Origin: Siphonodentalium dalli
Taxonomy: Eukaryota > Mollusca > Scaphopoda > Gadilida > Siphonodentaliidae
Length of the DNA: 64,000 bases
Reading direction: 5' to 3'
Assembly (NCBI GenBank): GCA_032622095.1
Contig: CP136062.1
Location: forward strand, 135,322,960 to 135,386,959
Notes under the pieces: model-generated
What the model was told of the DNA's origin: nothing
Seen by the model: the letters and a program-made list of their open reading frames with translations, nothing else
Databases searched by the model: none
Translations under genes and position numbers: made by a program
In this document: positions 47,104 to 59,460 of the stretch, piece after piece
How positions within the stretch are numbered: position 1 is the first letter of the stretch
Layout of the letters: every line of letters starts with the position of its first letter

Positions 47104-47446
47104 TCTCAAATTTCAATTCAGACATTAACCCTTTGTTGTTTTCACCCTCACGACTCAGCCACACATAATGTATACAAAAACCCTTGTTCTTCGTAGGGAA
47201 AACGTGTGAACAATGTAAATCTCAGTTGAAGTTTTATTAAGAATGTTCAATCATATATGTATATATATATATATATCACCAATATAAATAAATATTCAAC
47301 ATAATATATTTTCACAATTAGGTTGACAATTATGAACAGCGTCATGCTGAATACGCCTGACTAGAATTTGGCCAAATGGCTGTTACAAAAGCAATCAAGA
47401 AATGCTTCTCTGGTATATTCATCTGGTCCAAATGAGGATAAAGATG

Positions 47447-47600
47447 TTAACCCTTTTATTTGCTGAACACTCATCGATATGATGAGTAGTTCCCTTAGGA
47501 AATGTGCAGATAATGGAACTTATTATCTTAACATTTCCCACCAACGAATACGAATCCTTCCGCATGTATGTCGTCTGCTTATATTTTATCTTAACGCACG
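47447..47600. mobile_element. Family C MITE, partial
   Basis: Starts TTAACCCTTTTATTTGCTGA and contains GATGAGTAGTTCCCTTAGGA, then CAGATAATGGAACTTATTATCTTAACATTTCCC. It is truncated at the right, where the next hairpin begins. Confidence 0.6.
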
Positions 47601-47602
47601 AA

Positions 47603-47765
47603 CAACAGTATAAAGTTATCGCATTGTTTCGAGGTTGACATGAGGAATTGTCAACCCGAGGAAGTCAATATTCACCGAGACCGTAGGTCGAGGTGAATAT
47701 TGACTTCCAGGGGCTGACAATTCCTCGTGTCAACCAAGAAACAATGCGATAACTGTTTTATTATA
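47603..47765. mobile_element. ~160-bp long-stem hairpin element
   Basis: AACAGTATAAAGTTATCGCA through GAGGTTGACATGAGGAATTG pairs with the complementary half ending ATAACTGTTTTATTATAC. The inner arm GTCAATATTCACC / GGTGAATATTGAC is perfect. Almost the whole element is stem. Single copy here. Confidence 0.7.
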
Positions 47766-48612
47766 CGAAACGCGCTTTGATTGGACAAGACGTTGTGACG
47801 TTGAACGTCGCTGGAAAAATCCTATCTATTTTCAGGTATGATAATAAGTTATGTTAACCCCTGAAGTATCTGACGTCACTCAGAACTGGTATTAACCTCT
47901 TGTTTGATTAATGAGGTGAACATCATTAGATATCTCGATTTTTTTTCGTTACGTTTTAGCATCATAGGAATTGGGAGAGAAATTTATGATAAACATTTTA
48001 ATGTATTCTTTAATTACTGAATGAGATAATCCATTTATAAATGGTTAAGGTTAATGTTGCGATCACGCAACCACACAACCGATGTGTATACCTTCAGATC
48101 ACACCAAGTTAATTCTAACTCGAATTATGAAATACTAACTGAGCACATACTTGAGCAACTAATCATGTTACATATAATACTATGATTGCATGGCTTCTGG
48201 TCGGTTTGTTACGGAATAGGTACATGTAGAACGATGTTTCTAAAATAAAGAGTGATGTTTTTCACAATTTGTTTCATTTTCTGTTACAAATACTGATAAA
48301 TTTGAAAAGATAGTGATAAAAACTAACATTATCCAACCCAAGACAATCAAAATTTCCAAAGTCAAATTTCGCCTAATTAGGCAACTATGAGATGGAGATG
48401 GCTACACACAAGCTTCAATCTTATCATGGATCGGTCGCGGAAATTCTTTTAAAAATATCTTAATTATTTCAACGGAAATAAATTTCAAAATAATTAAAGA
48501 TTTACTCATGGTTAAATTTTACATAACCTGTTTGTTTTTTTATTCAGACGCTAAGGTATGAAATATTACATTTGGAATAAGAAGTGTAACACGACGACAT
48601 TATCTTGTTTTT
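47766..48612. other. Unassigned AT-rich sequence
   Basis: Nothing recognised. Confidence 0.35.
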
Positions 48613-49110
48613 ATTACATGATCTTACCATTATTCCATTCAATAAACCTATTCTATAAATTGTGATATGCAACGTTTCGTTACATAAAAGGAAATTATGC
48701 CAGGTGACATTTGACTTCCGGTTTGTTGTCTGTTTACATTCCGTTCGCTACGTCTCAAATTATTATGGCCTCCGATAATTTTTCTAACAAACTGCAATGA
48801 ATGAAGAATTTGAAAAGTTATTTAATTAATTATACGCCATTAAATACGCCATAGAGTCCTTATTTATCTGGTACTATATCTTTACGCGGGCAAACAACGC
48901 ATAGTTACGTGAAACGGCATCGCATGCATTATATAAACCGATGTTAGTTTCACGTCCCATTTAATGATTTAAGTATGTTTTTCGAGGTTTTGGATCATGT
49001 AATAAATAAAATTTATAACTCGTCCCAAGATTATAGCGGACTTTACAAAACTCGTCCACTATATTCCGCTATAAACTAGGGACTCGTTGTATAGATCCTC
49101 TATATATTGA
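48613..49110 (-). repeat. ~450-500-bp dispersed repeat I, copy 1
   Basis: Reverse-complement match to 57585-58049 and ~60 bp beyond it: CATTCAATAAACC, CAGGTGACATTTGACTTCCG, AATGAAGAATTTGAAAAGTT, TCACGTCCCATTTAATGATT, GAGGTTTTGGATCATGTAAT, GGGACTCGTTGTATAGATCC. Identity is moderate. Non-coding. Confidence 0.75.
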
Positions 49111-49205
49111 ATGTTGTATCCATTTATTTCATAGAGTTTCAATGTTTAGAGGGACAGCAAGAACTAGTTCTGTGAAGTTCTCAATGACAAATTGCTTGTG
49201 TATGT

Positions 49206-49470
49206 TTAAGTCGTTCTATACTAAATACTCATGGACGAGTAGTTACCTTAGGAATTGTTCAGATAATAAGTTCATCAAACGACCATTGAAATTATTATCT
49301 GAACGTTTCCCACTAATTAATATGAACCCTTCAGCACTTGTATTAGCTTTTTGTTTGACTGTCGTCTGCTAAGTTATCCCGAACGTCCCTCCAGATGAAC
49401 AATTGACCAATCCAATGAATACGCTTGTAACTCAGTGGGAGAATCCATTCAGTATAGAAAGGGTGATGTA
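49206..49470. mobile_element. Family C MITE, fullest copy
   Basis: Left end TTAAGTCGTTCTATACTAAA; right end ATTCAGTATAGAAAGGGTGA, with the terminal TTAA eroded. Palindromic core TTCAGATAATAAGTTCATCA...AAATTATTATCTGAACG. Right-side landmarks TGTCGTCTGCTAAG, GTCCCTCCAGATGAACAAT and AACTCAGTGGGAGAATCCAT are shared with 24583-24794 and with 27472-27722 (inverted). Confidence 0.7.
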
Positions 49471-49555
49471 TAGCTTGATGTGAGCATGATGTCGCATTTG
49501 GTTTTCAGTATGTTGTTTTCAGTGGAACAAAGCAAAACGTGATTCTAAATTATAT

Positions 49556-49596
49556 GCTGTTGTTGCTGCTGCTGTTGTTGTTTTTATTGTTGTTGT
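49556..49596. repeat. GTT/GCT trinucleotide tract
   Basis: Interrupted (TGT/TGC)n run of about 41 bp. Confidence 0.8.
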
Positions 49597-49599
49597 CTA

Positions 49600-50183
49600 G
49601 ATCTCTAAATACATCGTAAGAACGCTAGTCAGTGCCTATATCGGGTAATGTAAACACAATCGTTCTCACTAGATATTTTCGGCGACAGAATAAATGACAA
49701 ACGCTGCGTCTTTTGAAAGCAAAATTGTACAGCGTATATATGTCTCGATCTCATTATTTCAAGACATCAAATCATACAAAGGGTAATTGCTAGTATGCGT
49801 GGTGTCAAATCTGATGGCCATCTTTAACTGGAATCAATGTATAATTGTAAGTTTGCATTCTCAGATTGTAGAATATGTGAACTAAAATAATGAAGTTCTC
49901 TATTTTACGAGTGGCGTCATCAATCGATTACTTTTAGCAAAATAGGATCATCAATTGCACTATGTGCAACTAAAACAGTATAACCAAAAAGCAAAGTCAA
50001 AAATATACATGTAGCAGTCACGAGTGAACAAACATGATGAAAACTTACGACAAGCTTGTAGATCTTATCAGGAAAATCGAAAACAACAAATGTTCACATA
50101 AAAAAATTCATGAGAAGTCTATGAGGTGGCACAATGATATATAACCAAAAATGATCTGTGTTATTGTAGATTGTAATACGCTA
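49600..50183. other. Unassigned sequence
   Basis: Nothing recognised. Confidence 0.35.
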
Positions 50184-50696
50184 TAAGCGTTGGTCGTCGG
50201 TATCACATCCGTTAAAATCGCCATAAACAGAAAGAGTATTGTATTATAGACAAAACTGACATGGTATTGCCATGTTAGTACTCTGTGTTATGTAAACAAA
50301 CGCCATGGTAGGCAAATTAACAGTACGTAAAGAGTATGCTATAATCAAAACACTCAACACCGCTACTTGAACTTCGGTTAGAAATGGCCACCAAATTGTT
50401 TACAACATACCCGTCAAAAGCGCTCGTTAATCTTCGCCACCCAAGATTCCGGTGTTGAATGGTCCCTTGAATCACTCTCATAAAAAATCGCCACGGTGTA
50501 GAGTGTTTTGCTTATCGCTCACTATTTACGTGCTCTATATAAACAAACGCTCGGCTCACACAAAGTGTGTTTTGTGGATAATATTGCACTCATACTATCA
50601 TTATACTATTCTCTTAGTACACTCTTGAGGAAATTTCATAATTTGGTAACTTTTAATTATAAATTATAAATTAACGAAGGCCATACGTGCCTTTAA
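50184..50696. mobile_element. Family H MITE, copy 3
   Basis: Right end GGCCATACGTGCCTTTAA with TTAA at 50693-50696; the left end (GCGTTGGTCGTCGGTATC) has lost its TTAA. Interior landmarks as in copy 2: AAATCGCCATAAACAGAAAG, AAAACACTCAACACCG, CGGTGTTGAATGGTCC, CACACAAAGTGTGTTTTG. It is again followed directly by a CGCGTTCTGCCAAATTG stretch resembling a decayed family C start. Confidence 0.7.
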
Positions 50697-51662
50697 CGCG
50701 TTCTGCCAAATTGAATATACACTCTTAATATCGTTGTTTGATAAAATTTATCTATCTGTATTCTACATGTTGCTTTTTCCTTATATCCTTTTATTTTGTT
50801 TGATTTCATGTATGCCATACCTGTATATTTTATATGGTTGAGCATTACAAATCTATATCTAGCTACTATTATTTACTGAAAAAGATAGTAAAAATTGAAA
50901 AATCTGTTACATATGGAGATGTTCTTAATAAACGTACATGCTCACAAAGTTGCTTGAAAACTTCTGCATTACAATTTTATAACGTGCATTTGCCATAAAC
51001 ATTGCTGAGAAAATCGGATGCACACGAGCGTAACTGAATTATAGAATTACAAATCACTGATTGGTATGTTATCTTGATCATCTTCGGATTAAATTGTGCT
51101 TCTTTGAAACGTGGGATTAATTCTGTCGATCGCTGTGCTTCGATGATGGAGATGTTTCTAAGCGGATAAAGTTCACGTCTGTCTGGTCACAACTTTTATC
51201 GGATGCGTTCAATAAACTACTTGTCTTTCGCGCTCAATTAAACTGTGCATTTAATGTCCACGGGAATAACATCCCTTTGACCGACTTGCATACGTTATAC
51301 TTTTTGTGACCATACGTTAATCGTGCCAAGAAAATTAAATTCTTGATTACATTAGCAATTACAATTGGTGAATTCGTAAAAGAGATGGGACTGTCCGATT
51401 CAGTTCAATATTCTATATAATATTCACCATGCACCGGGAATCCGGGAACACTATCCGAGATAGATTCCACATACAACTACGTGACTTTATATGTGAACGA
51501 GTAGCATGATGCGAAATAAATACGTTTTATTATTTATCACATATAGTTTCTAACCGGGGATATTCGTTGATACGAGAGAGCATTTATTGGGATTTCCTTA
51601 CCGTTCCCATTTTAATGTAATGCTTTAACATAAATTATACCTGTATAGGATAGGAAATATTT
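50697..51662. other. Unassigned sequence downstream of Hmx
   Basis: Repeat-free as far as I can see and without a recognisable gene. It lies beyond the 3' side of the Hmx exon and could hold its regulatory DNA (inference). Confidence 0.3.
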
Positions 51663-52502
51663 TTTATTTTCAAACCACACAAAACAAAACTCATCGAAAA
51701 CAAGAACACTTCTGAACGTCCAATTGAATATTTCATAGTTCTGGACTTAAACAAATGGAACAATGAGTATTATAAATGGCGTCGAGCCTTACTACTCCAG
51801 ACACCAGAAGTCCCAACGTTTGAAATAAATCCGGTGATATTCGTGGTCGGAAAAGTGCAATTGCAAATATTTCAAGAGGTTTATGATATTTTAAAGCTAC
51901 ACATGGCATGTTTAAAGCTACACGTAGCTCTCTTATTTTAACGTTTGATAATTTTGAAGGCTGTGACAAACCCACCATGTCGTATGATTATTAACTATGT
52001 GACCACATCGTACAAGTGCGAGACTTGCAACCACTTGTTACCCAATTTCGTGCTAAAATTTGAAGTTGAACATTGAGAATATTCGCAAGTGAACAGATCG
52101 GACAATAGAGCACTCTCACCTATTCTGAGGGCAGAGTGCGATTAGATCGAGCACATAATTTGACTTCCTTTAGAAGTTATCTGTTTGAACTGATGCATGG
52201 CGCTTCAATAAGACCTTAAAAGCCTCGCCATCTGTATAGAGCAGAACGCCCGTATAATTTCTTCTATTGTTCGAATCAATTTGATCTCTCATACAGCCCA
52301 CTTAATTGACTTGTAATGAGCATGCACAATATACCACCCTCCGACTTGATACCTGATACGAGTTTGGAAATCACGTGTCATTTACTAATTGACAGCTTAA
52401 TTCCCATTGTCCCAATCAGCTTGCCCTATTTCGCCGCGCGGAAGATTAACAGTCACGCGATATTCTTGGTATGAAGTTACTCCGATGGAAATACTTGGCG
52501 CA
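51663..52502 (-). other. Probable 3' untranslated/downstream region of Hmx
   Basis: Repeat-free sequence following the Hmx stop. The first minus-strand AATAAA words I find are at 51663-51668, 51583-51588 and 51526-51531, any of which might be the poly(A) signal. The true 3' end is not determinable without transcripts. Confidence 0.3.
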
Positions 52503-54380
<1,878 letters not shown>

Positions 54381-54597
54381 TACAGTAATGCCCAAAGTAA
54401 TTGACCACTTAACTACAGCAGAATTATGGGTAATTTTTCAGGATTTAGTCGGAAATATGGCTTGTTGCCATTCATTGGAAAGCTCTCGGCGAGAGCTTTC
54501 CGATGAATGGCAACAGGCCATATTTCCGACTAAATCCTGAAAAATTACCCATAATTCTGCTGTGGTTAAGTGGTCAATTACTTTGGGCATTACTGTA
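54381..54597. mobile_element. TA-flanked MITE, family B copy 2
   Basis: 217 bp and almost entirely palindromic: TACAGTAATGCCCAAAGTAA, ACTACAGCAGAATTATGGGT and GGATTTAGTCGGAAATATGG arms with complements, meeting at GAGAGC/GCTCTC near 54490. It retains the full arms, which are truncated on one side in the other two copies, so it is closest to the ancestral structure. Confidence 0.85.
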
Positions 54598-54661
54598 TTT
54601 GATCATCAGAAGGTGAAAAAAGTGAGAATGTTTAATATGAGGCATAAACTTAATCAATAGT

Positions 54662-54917
54662 TTAAAGGGGTACTGTACACTAAATCTGGCCACTTATGTG
54701 ACATTTCCTTTTATACTCAGCAGAATATATGCAACAAATTAATGAATTTTGAGCCATGGATTAGTACATGGATGTTGTTTGCATTGTTCATAGATCACAC
54801 AAGTGTATTTTTGCACTAATCCATGGCTCAAATTCATTCATTTGCTGCATATATTCTGTTGAGTATAAAGGAGATGGTCTAATAAATGGCCATATTTAGT
54901 GTGCAGTACCCCTTTAA
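54662..54917. mobile_element. TTAA-flanked palindromic MITE (AGGGGTACTG ends)
   Basis: TTAA at 54662-54665 and 54914-54917 flank AGGGGTACTGTACACTAAAT and its complement ATTTAGTGTGCAGTACCCCT. Inner arms continue as AATTTTGAGCCATGGATTAG / CTAATCCATGGCTCAAATT. piggyBac-type target preference is inferred. One copy in the window, with few arm mismatches. Confidence 0.8.
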
Positions 54918-56285
54918 GGTCTAATTCTGAGTCACATTGTTTCATGATTTCGTTTTAATTTTGAGATGAATAGCTACACACAATTATACACATGCACAGT
55001 TGTTCTTGTGTTTAATAGGTGGTCCACCATGTACCATTTCGGATTTAAACGGATGAGCACCTTGCATGTAAATAGAAACATTGCATGGATGTTCTTGATC
55101 TGCTTTCCCTCTCAGTTCGGGAAGAATATTCATCCACATCACCACACAATCCAAATATCACTCATGTGGGTGGTTGCAGCAAATTATACTATTGTGTTCC
55201 TCTGTGTAACGGTGTGTTTGTTTATTTGCACATCTGCACTTGTTTTCGTTCGTTATTTTCTTGTTGTGCCTCAATGCTTATATGGGATTGCCTGTTGCCT
55301 GGACCCGGTGCTCTGTATTGTCAAAAAACACAAATTAACCCTGTTAAAAATACTCTCAATGTTCTTAGCCTTTTCGTTGTGTAACCGGAGCCTACCTACG
55401 GGATGTCTGATGTACATTTAGCCACTCGTTTTGTGACGCATGAGTTTGGCACACAGCCTCCGATTATCGTTTTGCTAATTGACTGTTACCCTAAACTGTT
55501 CCTAAAGGCAGGGGTAAACGCAGACAATTATCGCCAAGTGGCTGCCTCAATGGCTGTTGAGATAATTGTAGGGTAATTAAAATATGACCCACGGACTGCT
55601 CGCTGGTATCACTCGGTTATTCATTATGCTGGTTGGGTTATACCTGATAAAACGAACATAATAAAAATAAAGGATGTAACAATAACCGAGTGGCAAGCTA
55701 ACATATCAGTTTTCGTCACCACTTTTCAGAAAATATGGCGACTACGGTCTCTAGTTATTAAACAACAGATCTTATTTGACTGGCAAGATTCACTCGAACA
55801 GTGTTACAGCATTGTACTTTTACAAGAAAATGAACCATAGTTCATACACTGAATCTACTAAAATGCTGATATCTACTCTTAAATTGTACATGGGAAGCAA
55901 CCAATGACACGGGTGTACAACTTCCAGAAAAGGGGCACCATTTCAGTCAGAGGTATTGGCATATATGAAAAAACGTAAACATTTTGATAACCATACCACA
56001 TTTTTTAATGCATTTCTCAGGTCCAAGCTGACATTAAGCTACTATATAAATGGTATATTTTTCTCTCAGGCCATAATAATAATTGTGACAATGCTGTTTT
56101 CGGTTAAGATCTCAGGTATTTATTGCCATTGCAGTTTGAAAAGGCACTCTGAGTCGCTCCGCACCCTGTGGAGGGCAGGGGTGTGTCCACATCTTCCCCC
56201 CGCTCCGGCGCCACTGCATGAATTCAGTTTGACCAAATCCTTACTTTTGAAGAAAAAACAATCTTTGTGGTTTTCCTTCTACCAG
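54918..56285. other. Unassigned sequence
   Basis: A 151-codon plus frame (54966-55421) is rich in Leu/Phe/Val/Cys but matches nothing I know and has the composition expected from AT-rich DNA. A short hairpin pairs CACTCGGTTATT (~55610) with AATAACCGAGTG (~55680). GTACATTTAGCC near 55412 matches 54310-54325. Confidence 0.3.
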
Positions 56286-56289
56286 TCCA

Positions 56290-57220
56290 AAAGTTTATGT
56301 TCACTTTTATTAGTAATCACAATAACCAAACCCATGGATGCAACATTTTAAGAGTATAATTCATGGTAGATTATGTTACAAATTCCAAATGTGAAATTTA
56401 TAGAAGTTTTTAAAATCTATTTTTTCGAACCCAAATTCAACAAACACAAAGATCATATCTAAGAAAAAGATATGGGTATGTGTACTGAACACTGTGAAGA
56501 ATGATGAACAATAAAGATATACTCACATTTCTTCAGTTTTATTAAGATTTTTGGCTTGGAAGCAGTTGTTTACAAAATAATAATGGTAGCTTTCATTGCT
56601 CAGAAAATCTATTTGGGAAATGAAATTGATGGGTCAAGTTAATGTTCACTCAAGCCAGCTGGGATTATGACCAGCGGGTGCTGACCTATAAGAATATTAT
56701 ATCCTGATCCAGGCTGATTGGTGACCTAGTTGCTGGGCTATGTGGTACCCCCAGATTGGGGATTACACAGTTCTTTTGTCAAGATATTCACAACACACCA
56801 CTGCATGTCCACATATATTAACACTTAACTGTCACCTCACTACAAGGGAAGTCAGGCAAGTTACTCAATTATTTGTAAACAATTGGTTCTTAGTAATTTT
56901 ATCAAAGAATGCTTGATAAATATGAATATTATTTTATTGTTCATCATTTTTCACAGTGTTCAGTACACATTGCCATATTTTTTTCTTTGATATGGACTTT
57001 GTGTTTATTGATTTTGGGTTCGAAAAAAATTATTTTAAAAACCTCTATAAATTTCACATTTAGTATTTCTAACATATTCCACGATGACGAATACGTTTCA
57101 CGTAACTATCCCGCGTAATGAAATAGACCCAGATAAAATAAAGGCTATTTGGTGTACTCTTAAAATGTTTCATTCATGGGTTTGGTTACTGTGATTACTA
57201 ATAAAAGTGAACATAAACCT
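56290..57220. repeat. Inverted-repeat pair J
   Basis: Left arm 56290-56520 (AAGTTTATGTTCACTTTTAT, AATTTATAGAAGTTTTTAAA, GAACAATAAAG) is the inverse of right arm about 56925-57220 (TTATTGTTCATCATT, AAAACCTCTATAAATTTCAC, AAAAGTGAACATAAACC). The arms may extend inward to the TTGTTTACAAA words. Spacer ~400 bp. The right arm carries a 70-bp extra block (57087-57156) absent from the left arm. Confidence 0.8.
57087..57156. repeat. 70-bp block identical to 57761-57830
   Basis: Starts ACGAATACGTTTCACGTAAC and ends AGGCTATTTGGTGTA. It is identical over 70 of 70 bases to 57761-57830, same strand, 674 bp away. At 57761 it is native to repeat I (a diverged counterpart exists at about 48840-48915). At 57087 it interrupts arm J, replacing the few bases AATTAT seen in the mirror arm. 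Confidence 0.9.
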
Positions 57221-57584
57221 TTATTTTGACTCCATCAATTTTGGGGAAAATTGGGTTAGCAAAGTCCTTAAGACACTTAAGCACACAATCGAGTAACATA
57301 CATATGATTACTCATATTTGAGCACTATCGCACACTATACACTAAGACTATAGTAATCATTGTTAATATCTATACTGTATGTCTTCACAATTGAGATGAA
57401 TAATGGACATCTCGATCAACATGAAGACTGAAATCCCAACAAGTCGCCCATGTCGAAAATCATGCAATTATATATAGATCCTGTCGTCGATCTGGAGGTT
57501 CTCGAATTTGTCCCATTTCTTTACAAGGGTCGGCTTAAACTTAGTTTCAAACAATTCGTTTGGCCAGTGTATGGTGCACACAGT

Positions 57585-58049
57585 GGTCCAATATATAGAG
57601 GATCTACAACGAATATCCAGTTTATAGCGGAGTTTACAAAACCTAATTTACTTGACGAGTTTTGGAAATTGTAAACTGGGGACTCGTTGTAGATTTTATT
57701 TATTACATGATCCAAAACCTCGACAAAACATACTTAATTAAATAATGGGACGCGAAACTAACGAATACGTTTCACGTAACTATCCCGCGTAATGAAATAG
57801 ACCCAGATAAAATAAAGGCTATTTGGTGTATTTAATGGCGTATATAGTTAATGTCATAACTTTTCAAACTCTTCATTCATTATAGTGTGTTGGAAAAATA
57901 TTGGAAGTATTTTGAGACGTAGTGTAATGTAAACATACGACAAACCGGAAGTCAAAGGTCACCTGGCACTATTTCCTGTTATTAAACGAACGTTTAATAT
58001 CAAAATTTATAGAATGGGTTTATTGAATGGAATAAGGGTAATATCATTT
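57585..58049 (+). repeat. Dispersed repeat I, copy 2
   Basis: Inverse of 48613-49110: GGACTCGTTGTAGATTTTAT, TGATCCAAAACCTCGAC, ACTTTTCAAACTCTTCATTC, GGAAGTCAAAGGTCACCTGG, TTTATTGAATGGAATAAGGG. It continues past the nested MITE at 58050-58422 as AATAAAATCAAATACACCAT. Confidence 0.75.
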
Positions 58050-58422
58050 GTGACCCGCCATATCAAATCCAGTCGGAAGTCGGGATTTTTTTACCCGTGC
58101 CAATGCATTCTCTTATATATGCGAGTCGACCATAGGTCGCCTCGCATATATAAGAGAATGCATTGGCCTAACAATTTTTTATCATTTTTTTAAAATAAAT
58201 GTTTCTGACAAATTTTAGGACATAAAATAGAAATGTATGGGTGAAATTATAAAATTGTTAAAGAATACAAGAAAAAATTATTAAAATTGTAAAAATTTGT
58301 TAGGCCAATGCATTCTCTTATATATGCGAGGCGACCTATGGTCGACTCGCATATATAAGAGAATGCATTGGCACAGGGTAAAAAAATCCCGACTTCCGAC
58401 TGGATTTGATATGGCGGGTCAC
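58050..58422. mobile_element. Chimeric palindromic MITE: family A core, foreign termini
   Basis: Outer inverted repeats of ~47 bp (GTGACCCGCCATATCAAATC to GGGATTTTTTTACCC, and complement) are unlike family A ends and not TTAA-flanked. Inside are the same two ~70-bp palindromes (58098-58167, 58304-58373) and the AT-rich loop of family A. Flanking ATTT on both sides is a 4-bp target duplication, confirmed by the matching empty site in repeat I at ~48605. Confidence 0.8.
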
Positions 58423-58734
58423 ATTTAATAAAATCAAATACACCATGTTGTATTGTATTATGTACTCCATTCCACTCTATGAATATAATAATTGCTTGGT
58501 CGCAGAATACGTACAAATATAATATTATTATATTAACTCGGGTTGGACATTTTTATTTTTTGAAACACGGTTTGAAACACGATCGGGAAATATCATGTCC
58601 CTCTCCCCAACTGACGTGGATATGATTCGGAGCTTCAAATGAACCATGTTCGTTTAATATGTTGTATACATGTATAGATATATCTCTTCCGTGAACGTTT
58701 TGTGTAGATTCGGGGGTGTCAAATAATAACTAGA

Positions 58735-59460
58735 GGTGTGACTGTCCCAATGGGACTAAGGATACCCCCGTGTTTTAAAAATACTAAGATGGTTCACATG
58801 TCAGTAAACATTTAGTTAAAATAATAAAATAACAGTTCCCATTGCAGGTGCACAACCCTAACCCTAATCTCAAACATATTGACCGAAAAATGTAAGAATA
58901 AAAGCTCGGACAAAATTATGCATGTTGCAAAAATGTTTTAAGTCGAAAAAGGGGAATAACTCCACAAAAAAAGTCGGACAGACATCATAATCGCAGGTGC
59001 ACAGGTTCCCATGGTACTAAATATCAGTGCCAAGATTAAAAAACATTGACCTAAAAATGTAGGAATAAAAGCTCGGACAAAATTATGCATGTTGCAAAAA
59101 TGTTTTAAGTCGAAAAAGGGGGATAACTCCACCAAAAAATGTCGGACAGACGTCATTATCGCAGGTGCACAGGTTCCCATGGTAAAAGAAAATTGACCTA
59201 TAAATGTAGGAATAAAAGCTCGGACAAAATTATACATGTTTGCAAAAAAATTCTAAGTAAAAAAAGGGGGGATAACTCCACAAAAAAACGTCCGACAGAC
59301 ATCATAATTGCAGGTGCACAGGTTCCCATGGTGGTTGATGTCTGTGCCAAGTTTCACGGAAATTGATAAAAAAAAAAAGGACGGACGGACGACGGACGGA
59401 CGGACAAGCTGACTCCAGTATACCCCCCCCCCCCCTAACTTCGTTGCGGGGGTATAATTA
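58735..59460. repeat. ~150-180-bp tandem array ending in GGACGGACGG
   Basis: Three units share AATAAAAGCTCGGACAAAAT, AACTCCACAAAAAAAG and CGCAGGTGCACAGGTTCCCA (near 58905, 59065 and 59213 for the first landmark). The array closes with a GGACGGACGG run, a C12-13 tract and AACTTCGTTGCGGGGGTATAAT. The opening near 58755 (GGGACTAAGGATACCCCCGT) partly mirrors this end, so the whole may be one repeat element. Confidence 0.75.

Noticed and set aside
54966..55421. 151-codon plus-strand frame as a membrane protein gene
   Set aside because: Composition is what AT-rich DNA gives in an open frame. No motif, Kozak context or splice evidence.
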